Part shown: positions 27,968 through 36,300 of the stretch, in pieces
Numbering within the stretch: position 1 is the first letter of the stretch
Layout of the letters: the number at the start of each line of letters is the position of its first letter
Source of the DNA: Streptococcus parasanguinis
Lineage (GTDB): Bacteria > Bacillota > Bacilli > Lactobacillales > Streptococcaceae
Assembly (NCBI RefSeq): GCF_031582885.1
Contig: NZ_CP133988.1
Span: forward strand, 565,501 to 629,500
Direction of reading: 5' to 3'
DNA: 64,000 nt
Made by a program: the position numbers and the translations under genes
The notes under the pieces: generated by a model
Databases searched by the model: none
What the model was told of the DNA's origin: nothing
Seen by the model: only the letters and a program-made list of their open reading frames with translations

Positions 27968-27987
27968 AAAGCCAAGAGGCTTTTTTT
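27968..27987 (+). terminator. Candidate attenuator in the nusG leader
   Basis: AAAGCC-AAGA-GGCTTT (27968-27983) followed by T-run sits just downstream of the nusG start site and about 50 bases before the nusG ATG. As an intrinsic terminator it would stop many transcripts before the gene. Confidence 0.6.
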
Positions 27988-28038
27988 AGTATGTTCACAA
28001 AAGCTCGAGCAGGCTAAACAGAAAGAAAGGATGCCCAA

Positions 28039-28575
28039 ATGGACAGTTTTGATAAAGGCTGGTTTGTACTACAAACCTATTCAGGATATGAAAATAAGGT
28101 AAAAGAGAATCTTTTGCAACGTGCGCAAACTTACAATATGTTAGAAAACATCTTGCGCGTAGAGATTCCAACTCAAACCGTACAAGTTGAGAAAAACGGT
28201 AAAACAAAAGAAATCGAAGAAAACCGCTTCCCAGGTTATGTCTTGGTAGAAATGGTCATGACAGATGAAGCTTGGTTTGTCGTTCGGAATACACCGAACG
28301 TTACTGGTTTCGTTGGATCACACGGGAACCGTTCAAAACCAACTCCATTGTTGGAAGAAGAGATCCGCAGCATCTTGCTCTCTATGGGTCAAACCGTTCA
28401 AGAGTTTGATTTGGATGTCAAGGTGGGCGACACAGTTCGCATCATCGACGGTGCCTTCACAGACTATACTGGTAAGATCACTGAAATTGATAACAACAAG
28501 GTGAAAATGATCATTTCTATGTTCGGTAACGATACAGTTGCAGAAGTGAATTTGAACCAAATTGCTGAATTGTAA
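28039..28575 (+). CDS. nusG: Transcription termination/antitermination factor NusG
   Basis: The 178-residue protein has the NGN domain (GWFVLQTYSGYENKVKENL, FPGYVLVEMVMTDEAWFVVRN) and a C-terminal KOW domain (GDTVRIIDGAFTDYTGKITEID). It binds RNA polymerase and modulates pausing and termination. The start MDSFDKGWF follows AAGAAAGGA. It is expressed from its own promoter downstream of the repeat. Confidence 0.97.
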   Translation: MDSFDKGWFVLQTYSGYENKVKENLLQRAQTYNMLENILRVEIPTQTVQVEKNGKTKEIEENRFPGYVLVEMVMTDEAWFVVRNTPNVTGFVGSHGNRSKPTPLLEEEIRSILLSMGQTVQEFDLDVKVGDTVRIIDGAFTDYTGKITEIDNNKVKMIISMFGNDTVAEVNLNQIAEL

Positions 28576-28580
28576 GAAAG

Positions 28581-28802
28581 AGAGAGTGGGACAGCTTCAA
28601 CAGTCTGGGAGACTGTTGAAGGTTGCAGATAAAGGAAACATAGGGCATCTTTGAAGCTTAAAAAGCGAACAAAGACTTAGGATACTTGCTTCGCAAGTTC
28701 TATCCGCCACCTCAAAGCAGTGCTTTGAGCACTCAACCACTGCGTCTTGCTCGACAATCCAAAAATAATTGAGAGGCTAGGACTTTTGTCCCAGCCTCTT
28801 TT
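28581..28802 (+). repeat. Modular intergenic repeat, copy 3
   Basis: This copy combines modules: it starts AGAGAGTGGGACAG, like copy 6, but continues with the CAACAGTCT/AGACTGTTG hairpin and the ACTTGC-TTC-GCAAGT hairpin like copy 1. The core TCAACCACTGCGTC lies at 28733-28746. It ends with GAGGCTAGGAC/GTCCCAGCCTC plus T. It fills the gap between nusG and the convergent lipoprotein gene. Confidence 0.9.
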
Positions 28803-28811
28803 GATTGCTTG

Positions 28812-29570
28812 TTATTGATTTTTATCCAGGCCAGTGATCTTTTTTAACTGCTTGGTTTCTGCAGTAGACGTAACATTGAAGATCTTATTGCCTTGTGTAG
28901 AGAAGCTAGATTCATCTCCGTTGCTATCTTTATAGACATAGCTGGTCCCATTTTCTGAACGCATAATAGCATAGGGTTTTCCGAGACGTTCGAGGGCCGT
29001 TTTTGGTGTATCGGATTTGGAAATGCTGCCAGTAGACTGGTGGTTGGCATCGCCTCCTCTTAGTCGGAAGGTGATATCTGTTAACACATTATTGCGGAAG
29101 AAAGCCATGATATCGCCATTGTCTGTTGCCCAAACATTGACCCCATCGCCAGGATTCGCACTGTCTGTACTACTTACGGGTTGACCAAAGGCTGCAACTA
29201 CGTCATCGTAACTGCTTCTTTCTTTTGGCCCACCAACCTCTTGTCCATCTTCGGTTCTCAATACAAAACCGGTGGTAGGGTGGAGGTTCTTGAGCTTTTC
29301 GATCTCAGGAATGGATGCAGCTCCTGGCACATATTGGAGAGATGCGCCATCATCTGGATCCAAGCTGAAGCGGCCTGAAAAATCATCTGAGCTACTGCTG
29401 TCTGAAGAAGTGCTCGACGATTTACTAGATGATGTTTTGGTAGAAGATTGTTTGATCGGTTTTCTAGAGCTAGAAGCTGTTTTTGCTGGTTGCGCAGAAT
29501 TGGCAGGTGAGCAAGCGGCTAGTGTCACTAGTGAAAGAAGGCCGATCGCAAAGAAACGAATATTTTTCAT
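28812..29570 (-). CDS. Lipoprotein of unknown function (possibly DUF4947)
   Basis: The 252-residue protein has a lipoprotein signal with lipobox LAAC (MKNIRFFAIGLLSLVTLAAC), then a long Ser/Lys/Thr-rich linker (residues 30-65) that holds the folded part away from the membrane. The folded part has two similar halves built around SYDDVVAAFGQP and PKTALERLGKP, followed by DITFRLRG and short beta-rich stretches, resembling the repeated small-protein fold of BamE/SmpA-like lipoproteins. DUF4947 is suggested from memory only. Ribosome site AGAAAGGG is good. Function unknown. Confidence 0.82.
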   Translation of the reverse strand: MKNIRFFAIGLLSLVTLAACSPANSAQPAKTASSSRKPIKQSSTKTSSSKSSSTSSDSSSSDDFSGRFSLDPDDGASLQYVPGAASIPEIEKLKNLHPTTGFVLRTEDGQEVGGPKERSSYDDVVAAFGQPVSSTDSANPGDGVNVWATDNGDIMAFFRNNVLTDITFRLRGGDANHQSTGSISKSDTPKTALERLGKPYAIMRSENGTSYVYKDSNGDESSFSTQGNKIFNVTSTAETKQLKKITGLDKNQ

Positions 29571-29649
29571 AAATACCCTTTCTAATGTGCTTCGCCAATC
29601 AGGCGAGGTTTTATTATATCAATAATCAAGGAAAGGAGCAAATGGCAAC

Positions 29650-29680
29650 AAAAAAACCCCCTATTGCTAGGGGAATTTTT
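29650..29680. terminator. Bidirectional terminator next to tRNA-Cys
   Basis: CCCCTA-TTGC-TAGGGG (29658-29673) has T-runs on both sides: AATTTTT on the plus strand and a run of A upstream, which reads as T on the minus strand. It would end the minus-strand tRNA transcript. Confidence 0.85.
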
Positions 29681-29714
29681 AAAAGATAAAAGATGATAAA
29701 AAATTTTATTATCA

Positions 29715-29785
29715 AGGCGGTAGACGGATTTGAACCGACGATCAAGCTTTTGCAGAGCCGTGCCTTACCACTTGGCTATACCGCC
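29715..29785 (-). tRNA. tRNA-Cys (GCA)
   Basis: The minus strand folds as a tRNA: acceptor arms GGCGGTA and TACCGCC pair perfectly, the D-arm GCC/GGC carries AGTGGTAA, the anticodon loop is CTGCAAA (anticodon GCA, Cys), and the T-loop is TTCAAAT. CCA is not encoded. Two oddities: the T-stem has a T-T mismatch (GTCGG against CCGTC) and the outermost anticodon-stem pair is C-T. It lies alone between the lipoprotein and rpsB. Confidence 0.92.
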
Positions 29786-29898
29786 ATAACATATAATATT
29801 GTAACCTAAAAATAAAGATAGGTCAAGAAAAACTTTTTACGTCAAACAACTTTAGAAAACCATTTCATCGTAGGGATTGAAAAAATCTCTCAAATAGC

Positions 29899-30049
29899 TT
29901 GCGAATTCTAGGGATTTCTGCTATACTTATAGAGTTGTCTAAGACAGCAAATACTCATCTCGGATCCATTGTGGCACCGTTGCCCTTGTGGTCGTGCTGC
30001 AAGTTGACGTCTGAGAGAGGAGAAAAAAACAAAAAAGGAGAAACTACTC
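29899..30049 (+). promoter_or_regulatory. rpsB promoter and long leader
   Basis: TTGCGA (29899-29904), 17 bases, TATACT (29922-29927) is a good sigma-A promoter. The transcript then has about 115 untranslated bases, GC-richer than its surroundings, with complementary stretches such as CATCTC/GAGAGAGG and GGCAC/GTGCT, and no reading frame. A leader of this kind before rpsB may bind excess S2 for autoregulation; that is inference. Confidence 0.7.
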
Positions 30050-30832
30050 ATGGCAGTAATTTCAATGAAACAACTTCTTGAGGCTGGTGTACACTTCGGT
30101 CACCAAACTCGTCGCTGGAACCCTAAGATGGCTAAGTACATCTTCACAGAACGTAACGGAATCCACGTGATCGACTTGCAACAAACTGTAAAATACGCAG
30201 ACCAAGCATACGACTTCATGCGTGATGCAGCTGCAAATGATGCAGTGATCTTGTTCGTAGGTACTAAGAAACAAGCTGCTGATGCTGTTGCAGAAGAAGC
30301 TGTTCGTGCAGGTCAATACTTCATCAACCACCGTTGGTTGGGTGGAACTCTTACTAACTGGGGAACAATCCAAAAACGTATCGCTCGTTTGAAAGAAATC
30401 AAACGCATGGAAGAAGATGGAACTTTTGAAGTTCTTCCTAAGAAAGAAGTTGCATTGTTGAACAAACAACGCGCTCGTCTTGAAAAATTCTTGGGCGGTA
30501 TCGAAGACATGCCTCGTATCCCAGACGTAATGTACGTTGTGGATCCACATAAAGAACAAATCGCTGTTAAAGAAGCTAAGAAATTGGGTATCCCAGTTGT
30601 AGCGATGGTCGACACAAACACTGACCCAGATGATATCGATGTTATCATCCCAGCGAACGATGACGCTATCCGTGCTGTTAAATTGATCACTGCGAAAATG
30701 GCTGACGCTGTTATCGAAGGACGTCAAGGTGAAGACAGTGTTGCTACAGTAGAAGCTGAATTGGCAGCTACTGAAGGTCAAGCTGATTCAATCGAAGAAA
30801 TCGTTGAAGTTGTAGAAGGCGACAACGCTTAA
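30050..30832 (+). CDS. rpsB: 30S ribosomal protein S2
   Basis: The 260-residue protein begins [27 protein letters not shown], the S2 signature, and contains the conserved [12 protein letters not shown] and [25 protein letters not shown] blocks. An acidic C-terminal tail (residues 235-260) is usual in streptococci. It has an AAAAGGAG ribosome site and is paired with tsf downstream. Confidence 0.98.
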   Translation: MAVISMKQLLEAGVHFGHQTRRWNPKMAKYIFTERNGIHVIDLQQTVKYADQAYDFMRDAAANDAVILFVGTKKQAADAVAEEAVRAGQYFINHRWLGGTLTNWGTIQKRIARLKEIKRMEEDGTFEVLPKKEVALLNKQRARLEKFLGGIEDMPRIPDVMYVVDPHKEQIAVKEAKKLGIPVVAMVDTNTDPDDIDVIIPANDDAIRAVKLITAKMADAVIEGRQGEDSVATVEAELAATEGQADSIEEIVEVVEGDNA

Positions 30833-30856
30833 TTTCATTCAATAAGTAACGAACCT

Positions 30857-30890
30857 AAGAGGGCAGGGCTCAGCCCGACCCTCTTATTTT
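30857..30890 (+). terminator. Partial terminator between rpsB and tsf
   Basis: AAGAGGG (30857-30863) pairs with CCCTCTT (30879-30885), with an inner GGGC/GCCC stem, then ATTTTATT. No tsf promoter is evident downstream, so it should be an attenuator that sets the S2 to EF-Ts ratio. Confidence 0.75.
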
Positions 30891-30914
30891 ATTAAAAAAT
30901 ATAGGAGAACAAAA

Positions 30915-31955
30915 ATGGCAGAAATTACAGCTAAGCTTGTAAAAGAATTGCGTGAAAAATCTGGTGCCGGTGTCATGGACGCTAAAAAGGCATTGGTTGA
31001 AGTTGAAGGTGATATCGAAAAAGCGATCGAATTGCTTCGCGAAAAAGGTATGGCTAAAGCAGCTAAGAAAGCTGACCGTGTTGCCGCTGAAGGTTTGACT
31101 GGTGTTTATGTCAACGGTAATGTTGCAGCAGTTGTTGAAGTGAATGCTGAAACTGACTTCGTTGCGAAAAACGCTCAATTCGTTGAATTGGTAAACGCAA
31201 CAGCGAAAGTGATCGCTGAAGGTAAACCAGCTAACAACGAAGAAGCTCTTGCTTTGACAATGCCTTCAGGTGAAACTCTTGAAGCTGCATACGTATCTGC
31301 AACAGCTACAATCGGTGAAAAGATTTCATTCCGTCGTTTTGCTTTGCTTGAAAAAACAGATGCACAACACTTCGGTGCTTACCAACACAACGGTGGACGT
31401 ATCGGTGTTATCTCTGTGATCGAAGGTGGAGACGAAGCACTTGCTAAACAAATCTCAATGCACATCGCTGCAATGAAACCAACTGTTCTTTCATACAAAG
31501 AATTGGATGAACAATTCGTGAAAGATGAATTGGCACAATTGAACCACGTCATCGACCAAGATAACGAAAGCCGTGCAATGGTTGGTAAACCAGCTCTTCC
31601 ACACTTGAAATTCGGTTCAAAAGCACAATTGACTGACGAAGTGGTTGCTCAAGCTGAAGAAGATATCAAAGCTGAATTGGCGGCTGAAGGTAAACCAGAA
31701 AAAATCTGGGATAAAATCATCCCAGGTAAAATGGATCGCTTCTTCTTGGACAACACAAAAGTTGACCAAGCCTACACTCTTCTTGCACAAGTCTACATCA
31801 TGGATGACAGCAAGACAGTTGAAGCTTACCTTGAATCAGTAAATGCTTCAGTTATCGAATTCGTTCGTTTTGAAGTTGGTGAAGGTATTGAAAAAGCTTC
31901 AAATGACTTTGAAGCAGAAGTTGCAGCTACAATGGCAGCAGCTCTTAACAACTAA
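30915..31955 (+). CDS. tsf: Elongation factor Ts
   Basis: EF-Ts exchanges nucleotide on EF-Tu. The N-terminus [26 protein letters not shown] and the EF-Tu contact motif [14 protein letters not shown] are diagnostic. The length (346) is typical for streptococci. It has a strong ribosome site (TATAGGAG) and a strong terminator after it. Confidence 0.98.
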   Translation: MAEITAKLVKELREKSGAGVMDAKKALVEVEGDIEKAIELLREKGMAKAAKKADRVAAEGLTGVYVNGNVAAVVEVNAETDFVAKNAQFVELVNATAKVIAEGKPANNEEALALTMPSGETLEAAYVSATATIGEKISFRRFALLEKTDAQHFGAYQHNGGRIGVISVIEGGDEALAKQISMHIAAMKPTVLSYKELDEQFVKDELAQLNHVIDQDNESRAMVGKPALPHLKFGSKAQLTDEVVAQAEEDIKAELAAEGKPEKIWDKIIPGKMDRFFLDNTKVDQAYTLLAQVYIMDDSKTVEAYLESVNASVIEFVRFEVGEGIEKASNDFEAEVAATMAAALNN

Positions 31956-31967
31956 GAATAAAAAAAT

Positions 31968-31998
31968 AAGAGGTTTCCTTCGAAACCTCTTTTTTGTA
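31968..31998 (+). terminator. Terminator after tsf
   Basis: AAGAGGTTTC-CTTC-GAAACCTCTT (31968-31991) plus T-run. Confidence 0.94.
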
Positions 31999-32033
31999 TG
32001 TAAAGGACTGAAGGCGTTGCTTCAGTCTTTTGG

Positions 32034-32504
32034 TTAATGTGCGAAGGTATCGATTCCTAGAAGCAGGGACAGGGTTCCCATGATGAGGCCGGCTAGTATC
32101 ACTCCGAGCATGACTGCGAGGCTACTGCGTTTGAAGTCCCAGTCAAGGATAGAAGCTGCAAGGGCCCCAGTCCAAGCCCCAGTCCCCGGAAGAGGAATTC
32201 CAACGAAGAGCAATAGGGCCCAGAAGATTCCTTTGTCACCCGCAGCTTTTTCTAATTTCTGTCCGCCTCTATGGCCTTTATTGAGACACCAGCTAAAAAA
32301 GCCTCCGATAATTGGTTTTTTTGCCCCCCAAGTAAGAATATGGCGGGCGAAAAAGAAGATCAGAGGGACTGGGAGAAGGTTTCCGATCACTCCAATGAGG
32401 AGCGCTGTCCATAAAGGAATGCCATTTGCAATGGCAAAAGGGATGGCTCCGCGCAATTCAACGAGGGGAACCATGGAGATCAGGAAGGTAAAGATATATT
32501 TCAT
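32034..32504 (-). CDS. Small multidrug-export family membrane protein (COG2426)
   Basis: The 156-residue protein has about four membrane segments: an N-terminal MKYIFTFLISMVPLVELRGAIP, then WTALLIGVIGNLLPVPLIFF, a central KGIFWALLLFVGIPLPGTGAWTGAL, and a C-terminal LAVMLGVILAGLIMGTLS. The ELRGAIP and PLPGTGAW motifs define the Sm_multidrug_ex family (PF06695). Transport activity is suggested by the family name only. It converges on tsf and diverges from dpr. Confidence 0.85.
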   Translation of the reverse strand: MKYIFTFLISMVPLVELRGAIPFAIANGIPLWTALLIGVIGNLLPVPLIFFFARHILTWGAKKPIIGGFFSWCLNKGHRGGQKLEKAAGDKGIFWALLLFVGIPLPGTGAWTGALAASILDWDFKRSSLAVMLGVILAGLIMGTLSLLLGIDTFAH

Positions 32505-32586
32505 TGGTTATGCCTTTCGATTAGTCCTCTTCATTCTATCGTATCTTTTCTCAATTGACAACTATGATCTTTTTTAATCTTTTATC

Positions 32587-32644
32587 TTGACTTTCTGGTG
32601 GAGGAAGCATATAATAAAGACATAGTTAATTAGAATCATTATAA
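32587..32644 (+). promoter_or_regulatory. dpr promoter with PerR-like box
   Basis: TTGACT (32587-32592), 17 bases, TATAAT (32610-32615). Downstream, TTAGAATCATTATAA (32630-32644) matches the PerR consensus TTATAATNATTATAA at 13 of 14 fixed positions. The box overlaps the region just after the start site, right for repression relieved by peroxide. Confidence 0.85.
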
Positions 32645-32658
32645 AAAGGAGAAATGAC

Positions 32659-33180
32659 ATGACAACTATGAAACATGAAGCAGCTACTGATGTAGCAACT
32701 TTTGCACCTTCAAATAAAGAAACTCTTCCAGAAACAAAAGCTCTCTTGAACCAAGTCGTAGCAGATCTCTACGTGGCTCACATTGCCCTTCACCAAGTAC
32801 ACTGGTATATGCGTGGACGTGGCTTTATGGTTTGGCATCCAAAAATGGACGAATACATGGACAGCTTGGATGCAACCTTAGATGAAGTGAGCGAACGCTT
32901 GATCACTCTTGGTGGTGCGCCATATTCTAGCATGACTGAATTTTTGGAACACAGCAATATTGAAGAACGCCGTGGAACATTTACAAAAAATGTAGAAGAA
33001 AGCTTGACACGTGTTCTTGAAATCTTCCATTACCTTGATGGCCTTTACCAAAAAGCTTTGAATGTTACCGATGCTGAAGGCGACGATGTAACCAACGATA
33101 TCTTTGTTGGGGCTAAAGCAGAACTTGAAAAGAACATTTGGATGGTGGCTGCTGAACTTGGTCAAGAACCAGGATTATAA
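32659..33180 (+). CDS. dpr: Dps-like peroxide-resistance ferritin
   Basis: The 173-residue Dpr protein stores iron in a 12-subunit shell and protects against peroxide. The intersubunit ferroxidase residues are seen in LHQVHWYMRGRGFMVWH and MDEYMDSLDATLDEVSERL. The start at 32659 follows AAAAGGAGAA; the ATG at 32654 is out of frame. Expression is probably PerR-controlled given the box upstream. A perfect terminator follows. Confidence 0.96.
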   Translation: MTTMKHEAATDVATFAPSNKETLPETKALLNQVVADLYVAHIALHQVHWYMRGRGFMVWHPKMDEYMDSLDATLDEVSERLITLGGAPYSSMTEFLEHSNIEERRGTFTKNVEESLTRVLEIFHYLDGLYQKALNVTDAEGDDVTNDIFVGAKAELEKNIWMVAAELGQEPGL

Positions 33181-33186
33181 GATCAT

Positions 33187-33219
33187 AAAAAAATAGAAGC
33201 CGTGGGCTTCTATTTTTTT
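33187..33219. terminator. Terminator after dpr
   Basis: Perfect 15-bp stem AAAAAAATAGAAGCC against GGCTTCTATTTTTTT with loop GTG. Confidence 0.95.
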
Positions 33220-33271
33220 GGTTTGTAGGAGATTTCCACTAATTAAAGGAATTCTTAATCTAACTATAGTT

Positions 33272-33363
33272 GGAGCGAAATCGAGGCCTATCGCTCCTAT
33301 TTTTTTGGTATAGTTAATATGTGATTTTCTGTAAGCGTTCGCAGGTATAAGAAAGCGCTTACA
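33272..33363 (+). promoter_or_regulatory. Upstream hairpin and two cre-like sites before bgaA
   Basis: A terminator-like hairpin GGAGCGA (33272-33278) / TCGCTCC (33291-33297) with T-run is followed by a possible -10 TATAGT (33309-33314). Then come TGTAAGCGTTCGCA (33330-33343) and AGAAAGCGCTTACA (33350-33363), each matching the cre consensus TGWNANCGNTNWCA with one mismatch. Two CcpA sites between promoter and gene predict glucose repression. Confidence 0.75.
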
Positions 33364-33395
33364 AATTTAACAGTTAATCCTAAGAGGAGGTTTTT

Positions 33396-36300
33396 ATGGG
33401 AAAGTCTTTTTTTGAAAAGCGTCCTGTTTTTAGTATTCGTAAGCTCTCAGTTGGAGCTTGTTCTGTTGTGATTGGGCTTTCTGCCTTGGGTCTTTCAAGG
33501 GTCCATGCGGAAGAAAAGCCAGCCCTCGAAAGTGAACCGACTTCGATGGAGACACCAAGTGTTGTAACTGAAAACTCAGAAACGGAAGTTCCTGAAGCTG
33601 GTGCAATGGTTTCAGAAGCTCCAGCTGTCATCACCCCTACCAGAGCTGAGGGAAAGCCGGCGCCTCAAGGCGAAGGCCAGCCTGTTTCAGCTTCATCTGA
33701 GCGTGCTACAGGAACGGAAGAAACAGCTGTTCCAGATCAAAATCGTGTAGCGGAGGATATTGTGCAAGATCGAGAACGTGATTTTAATAAAGATTGGTAT
33801 TTTAAATTAAATGCAGCTCCTGGTGCAGAAGGGCGTCAAGTGGATGTCAAGGATTGGAAAAAATTAGATCTTCCTCATGACTGGTCTATTTTCTTTGATT
33901 TTGATCACAACTCTCCTGCTCAAAATGAAGGGGGTCAATTAAACGGTGGGGATGCTTGGTATCGTAAGACCTTCCGTTTGGATGACAAAGATTTAGATAA
34001 GAAGGTCCGCTTGGAATTTGGCGGGGTTTACATGGATTCCAAAGTCTATGTAAACGGACAATTCGTCGGTCATTATCCAAATGGCTACAATGCCTTTTCT
34101 TATGATATTACTCCTTATTTGAACGCAGATGGAAGCGAGAATACCATCGCCGTTCATGTGGTCAATCAACAACCAAGTAGCCGTTGGTATTCTGGTAGCG
34201 GGATTTACCGGGATGTTAAGCTGAGTGTGACGGACAAGGTTCATTTAGCGCAGTATGGGACTACGATTACGACCCCTCAGTTGGAAAAACAGAAAGATGG
34301 GGCAGTAGATACGGTGGTGAAGAGCCGCATTGTCAACCAGGATGATCAAGCCCATAGTATTTATGCGGAATATGAAATTGTCGATCAAAATGGCCAAGTG
34401 GTGAGCGAAAAAACGCGCAGTGAAGCACAAGCTGTTCTAGCAGGTCAAGCGATCAACCTTTCTCAAACCTTGCATGTTGAAAAACCAACCCTCTGGGATG
34501 TGAAAACGGATCATCCAGCTCTCTATACCTTGTATACGCGGGTTTATCGGGATTCGCAGTTGGTCGATGTGCAAAAGGAACGCTTTGGTTATCGCTATCT
34601 CAACTGGACGCCAGAAGGTGGCTTCTTCCTCAATGGGGTGGCGACGAAATTCCACGGAGTATCCCTTCACCATGACCACGGGGCTCTTGGAGCTGAGGAA
34701 AATTACAAGGCTGAATACCGTCGTCTCAAACAGATGAAAGACATGGGGGTCAATGCCATCCGGACGACCCACAACCCAGCCAGTGAACAAACCTTAAAAA
34801 TTGCTGCTGAGTTGGGCTTGATGGTCCAAGAAGAAGCCTTTGATACCTGGTATGGTGGTAAGAAACAATACGATTATGGTCGTTTCTTTGAAAAAGATGC
34901 CACTCACCCAGAAGCTCGTAAGGGGGATACTTGGTCCGATTACGATCTACGAACCATGGTAGAACGGGACAAGAACAATCCAGCCATTGTCATGTGGTCA
35001 ATCGGTAACGAAGTCGGTGAAGCAGATGGTTCAGACAAATCTGTCGCAACTGTTCGTCGCTTGGTCAAGACCATCAAGGACGTGGATGCAACCCGCTATG
35101 TCACTATGGGAGCTGATAAATTCCGCTTTGGTGATGGATCAGGAGGCCATGAAAAGGTAGCGGCAGAGCTCGATGCGGTTGGTTTCAACTATTCAGAGGC
35201 CAACTATGAAAGCTTACGGGCGAAACATCCAAACTGGCTCATTTATGGTTCTGAAACCTCTTCTGCGACGCGGACACGGGGCTCTTACTACCACCCTGAA
35301 AGAGAATGGGTCGGAAGCAACCAAGAAGATCGCCACTATGAACAATCAGACTACGGCAATGATCGGGTTGGTTGGGGTCGGACAGCGACAGCCTCTTGGA
35401 CCTTTGACCGCGATCATGCCGGCTATGCAGGGCAATTTATCTGGACTGGTACGGACTATATCGGTGAGCCAACTCCATGGCACAACCAAAATGACACACC
35501 TGTGAAAAGTTCTTACTTCGGTATTGTCGATACGGCCGGTCTTCCAAAGAATGATTTTTACCTCTACCAAAGCCAATGGGTATCGGCTGAAAAGCATCCG
35601 ATGGTGCATCTCTTGCCACATTGGAACTGGGACAACCCAGAATTGGCCAATCGTGTCATGGATGAAGAAGGTCGGATTCCTGTTCGGACCTTCTCCAATG
35701 CCCACAGTGTGGAATTGATTGTCAATGGGGAATCACAAGGAGTGAAGACCTTTACCAAGAAGACCACAGCTGATGGCCGGACTTACCAAGAAGGGGCAAA
35801 TCCGGATGAACTCTATCTAGAGTGGTTGGTTCCTTATGTGCCAGGTAAGGTGGAAGCCATTGCCCGCAACGAAGCAGGCGACGTGATTGCGAAAGATCAA
35901 GTCGAAACAGCCGGCAAGCCTGCAGGTGTCCGTTTGTTGAAAGAAGAACACGCGATTGCAGCGGACGGTAAGGATTTGACCTATATTACCTATGAAATCG
36001 TCGATGAAGAAGGTCGTGTTGTACCAACTGCCAATAATTTGGTGCATTTCCATTTGCATGGACAAGGCCAAATTGTCGGTGTCGATAATGGGGAACAAGC
36101 CAGCCGTGAACGCTACAAAGCGCAGGAAGATGGCTCATGGCAACGTCGGGCCTTTAACGGCAAAGGGGTTGTGATTGTCAAATCAACTGAGCAAGCAGGT
36201 GCCTTTACCCTGTATGCAGACTCAGATCGCTTGCAATCAGACCAAGTCAGCCTCTTTACAGGTAAGAAGGACCAAGCAGAACGCACTGTATTAGGTGTGG

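Noticed and set aside
30062..30781. 239-codon minus-strand frame over rpsB
   Set aside because: It is the antisense of a highly biased ribosomal gene, where long antisense frames are expected; composition (Phe, Ser, Cys) is not protein-like.
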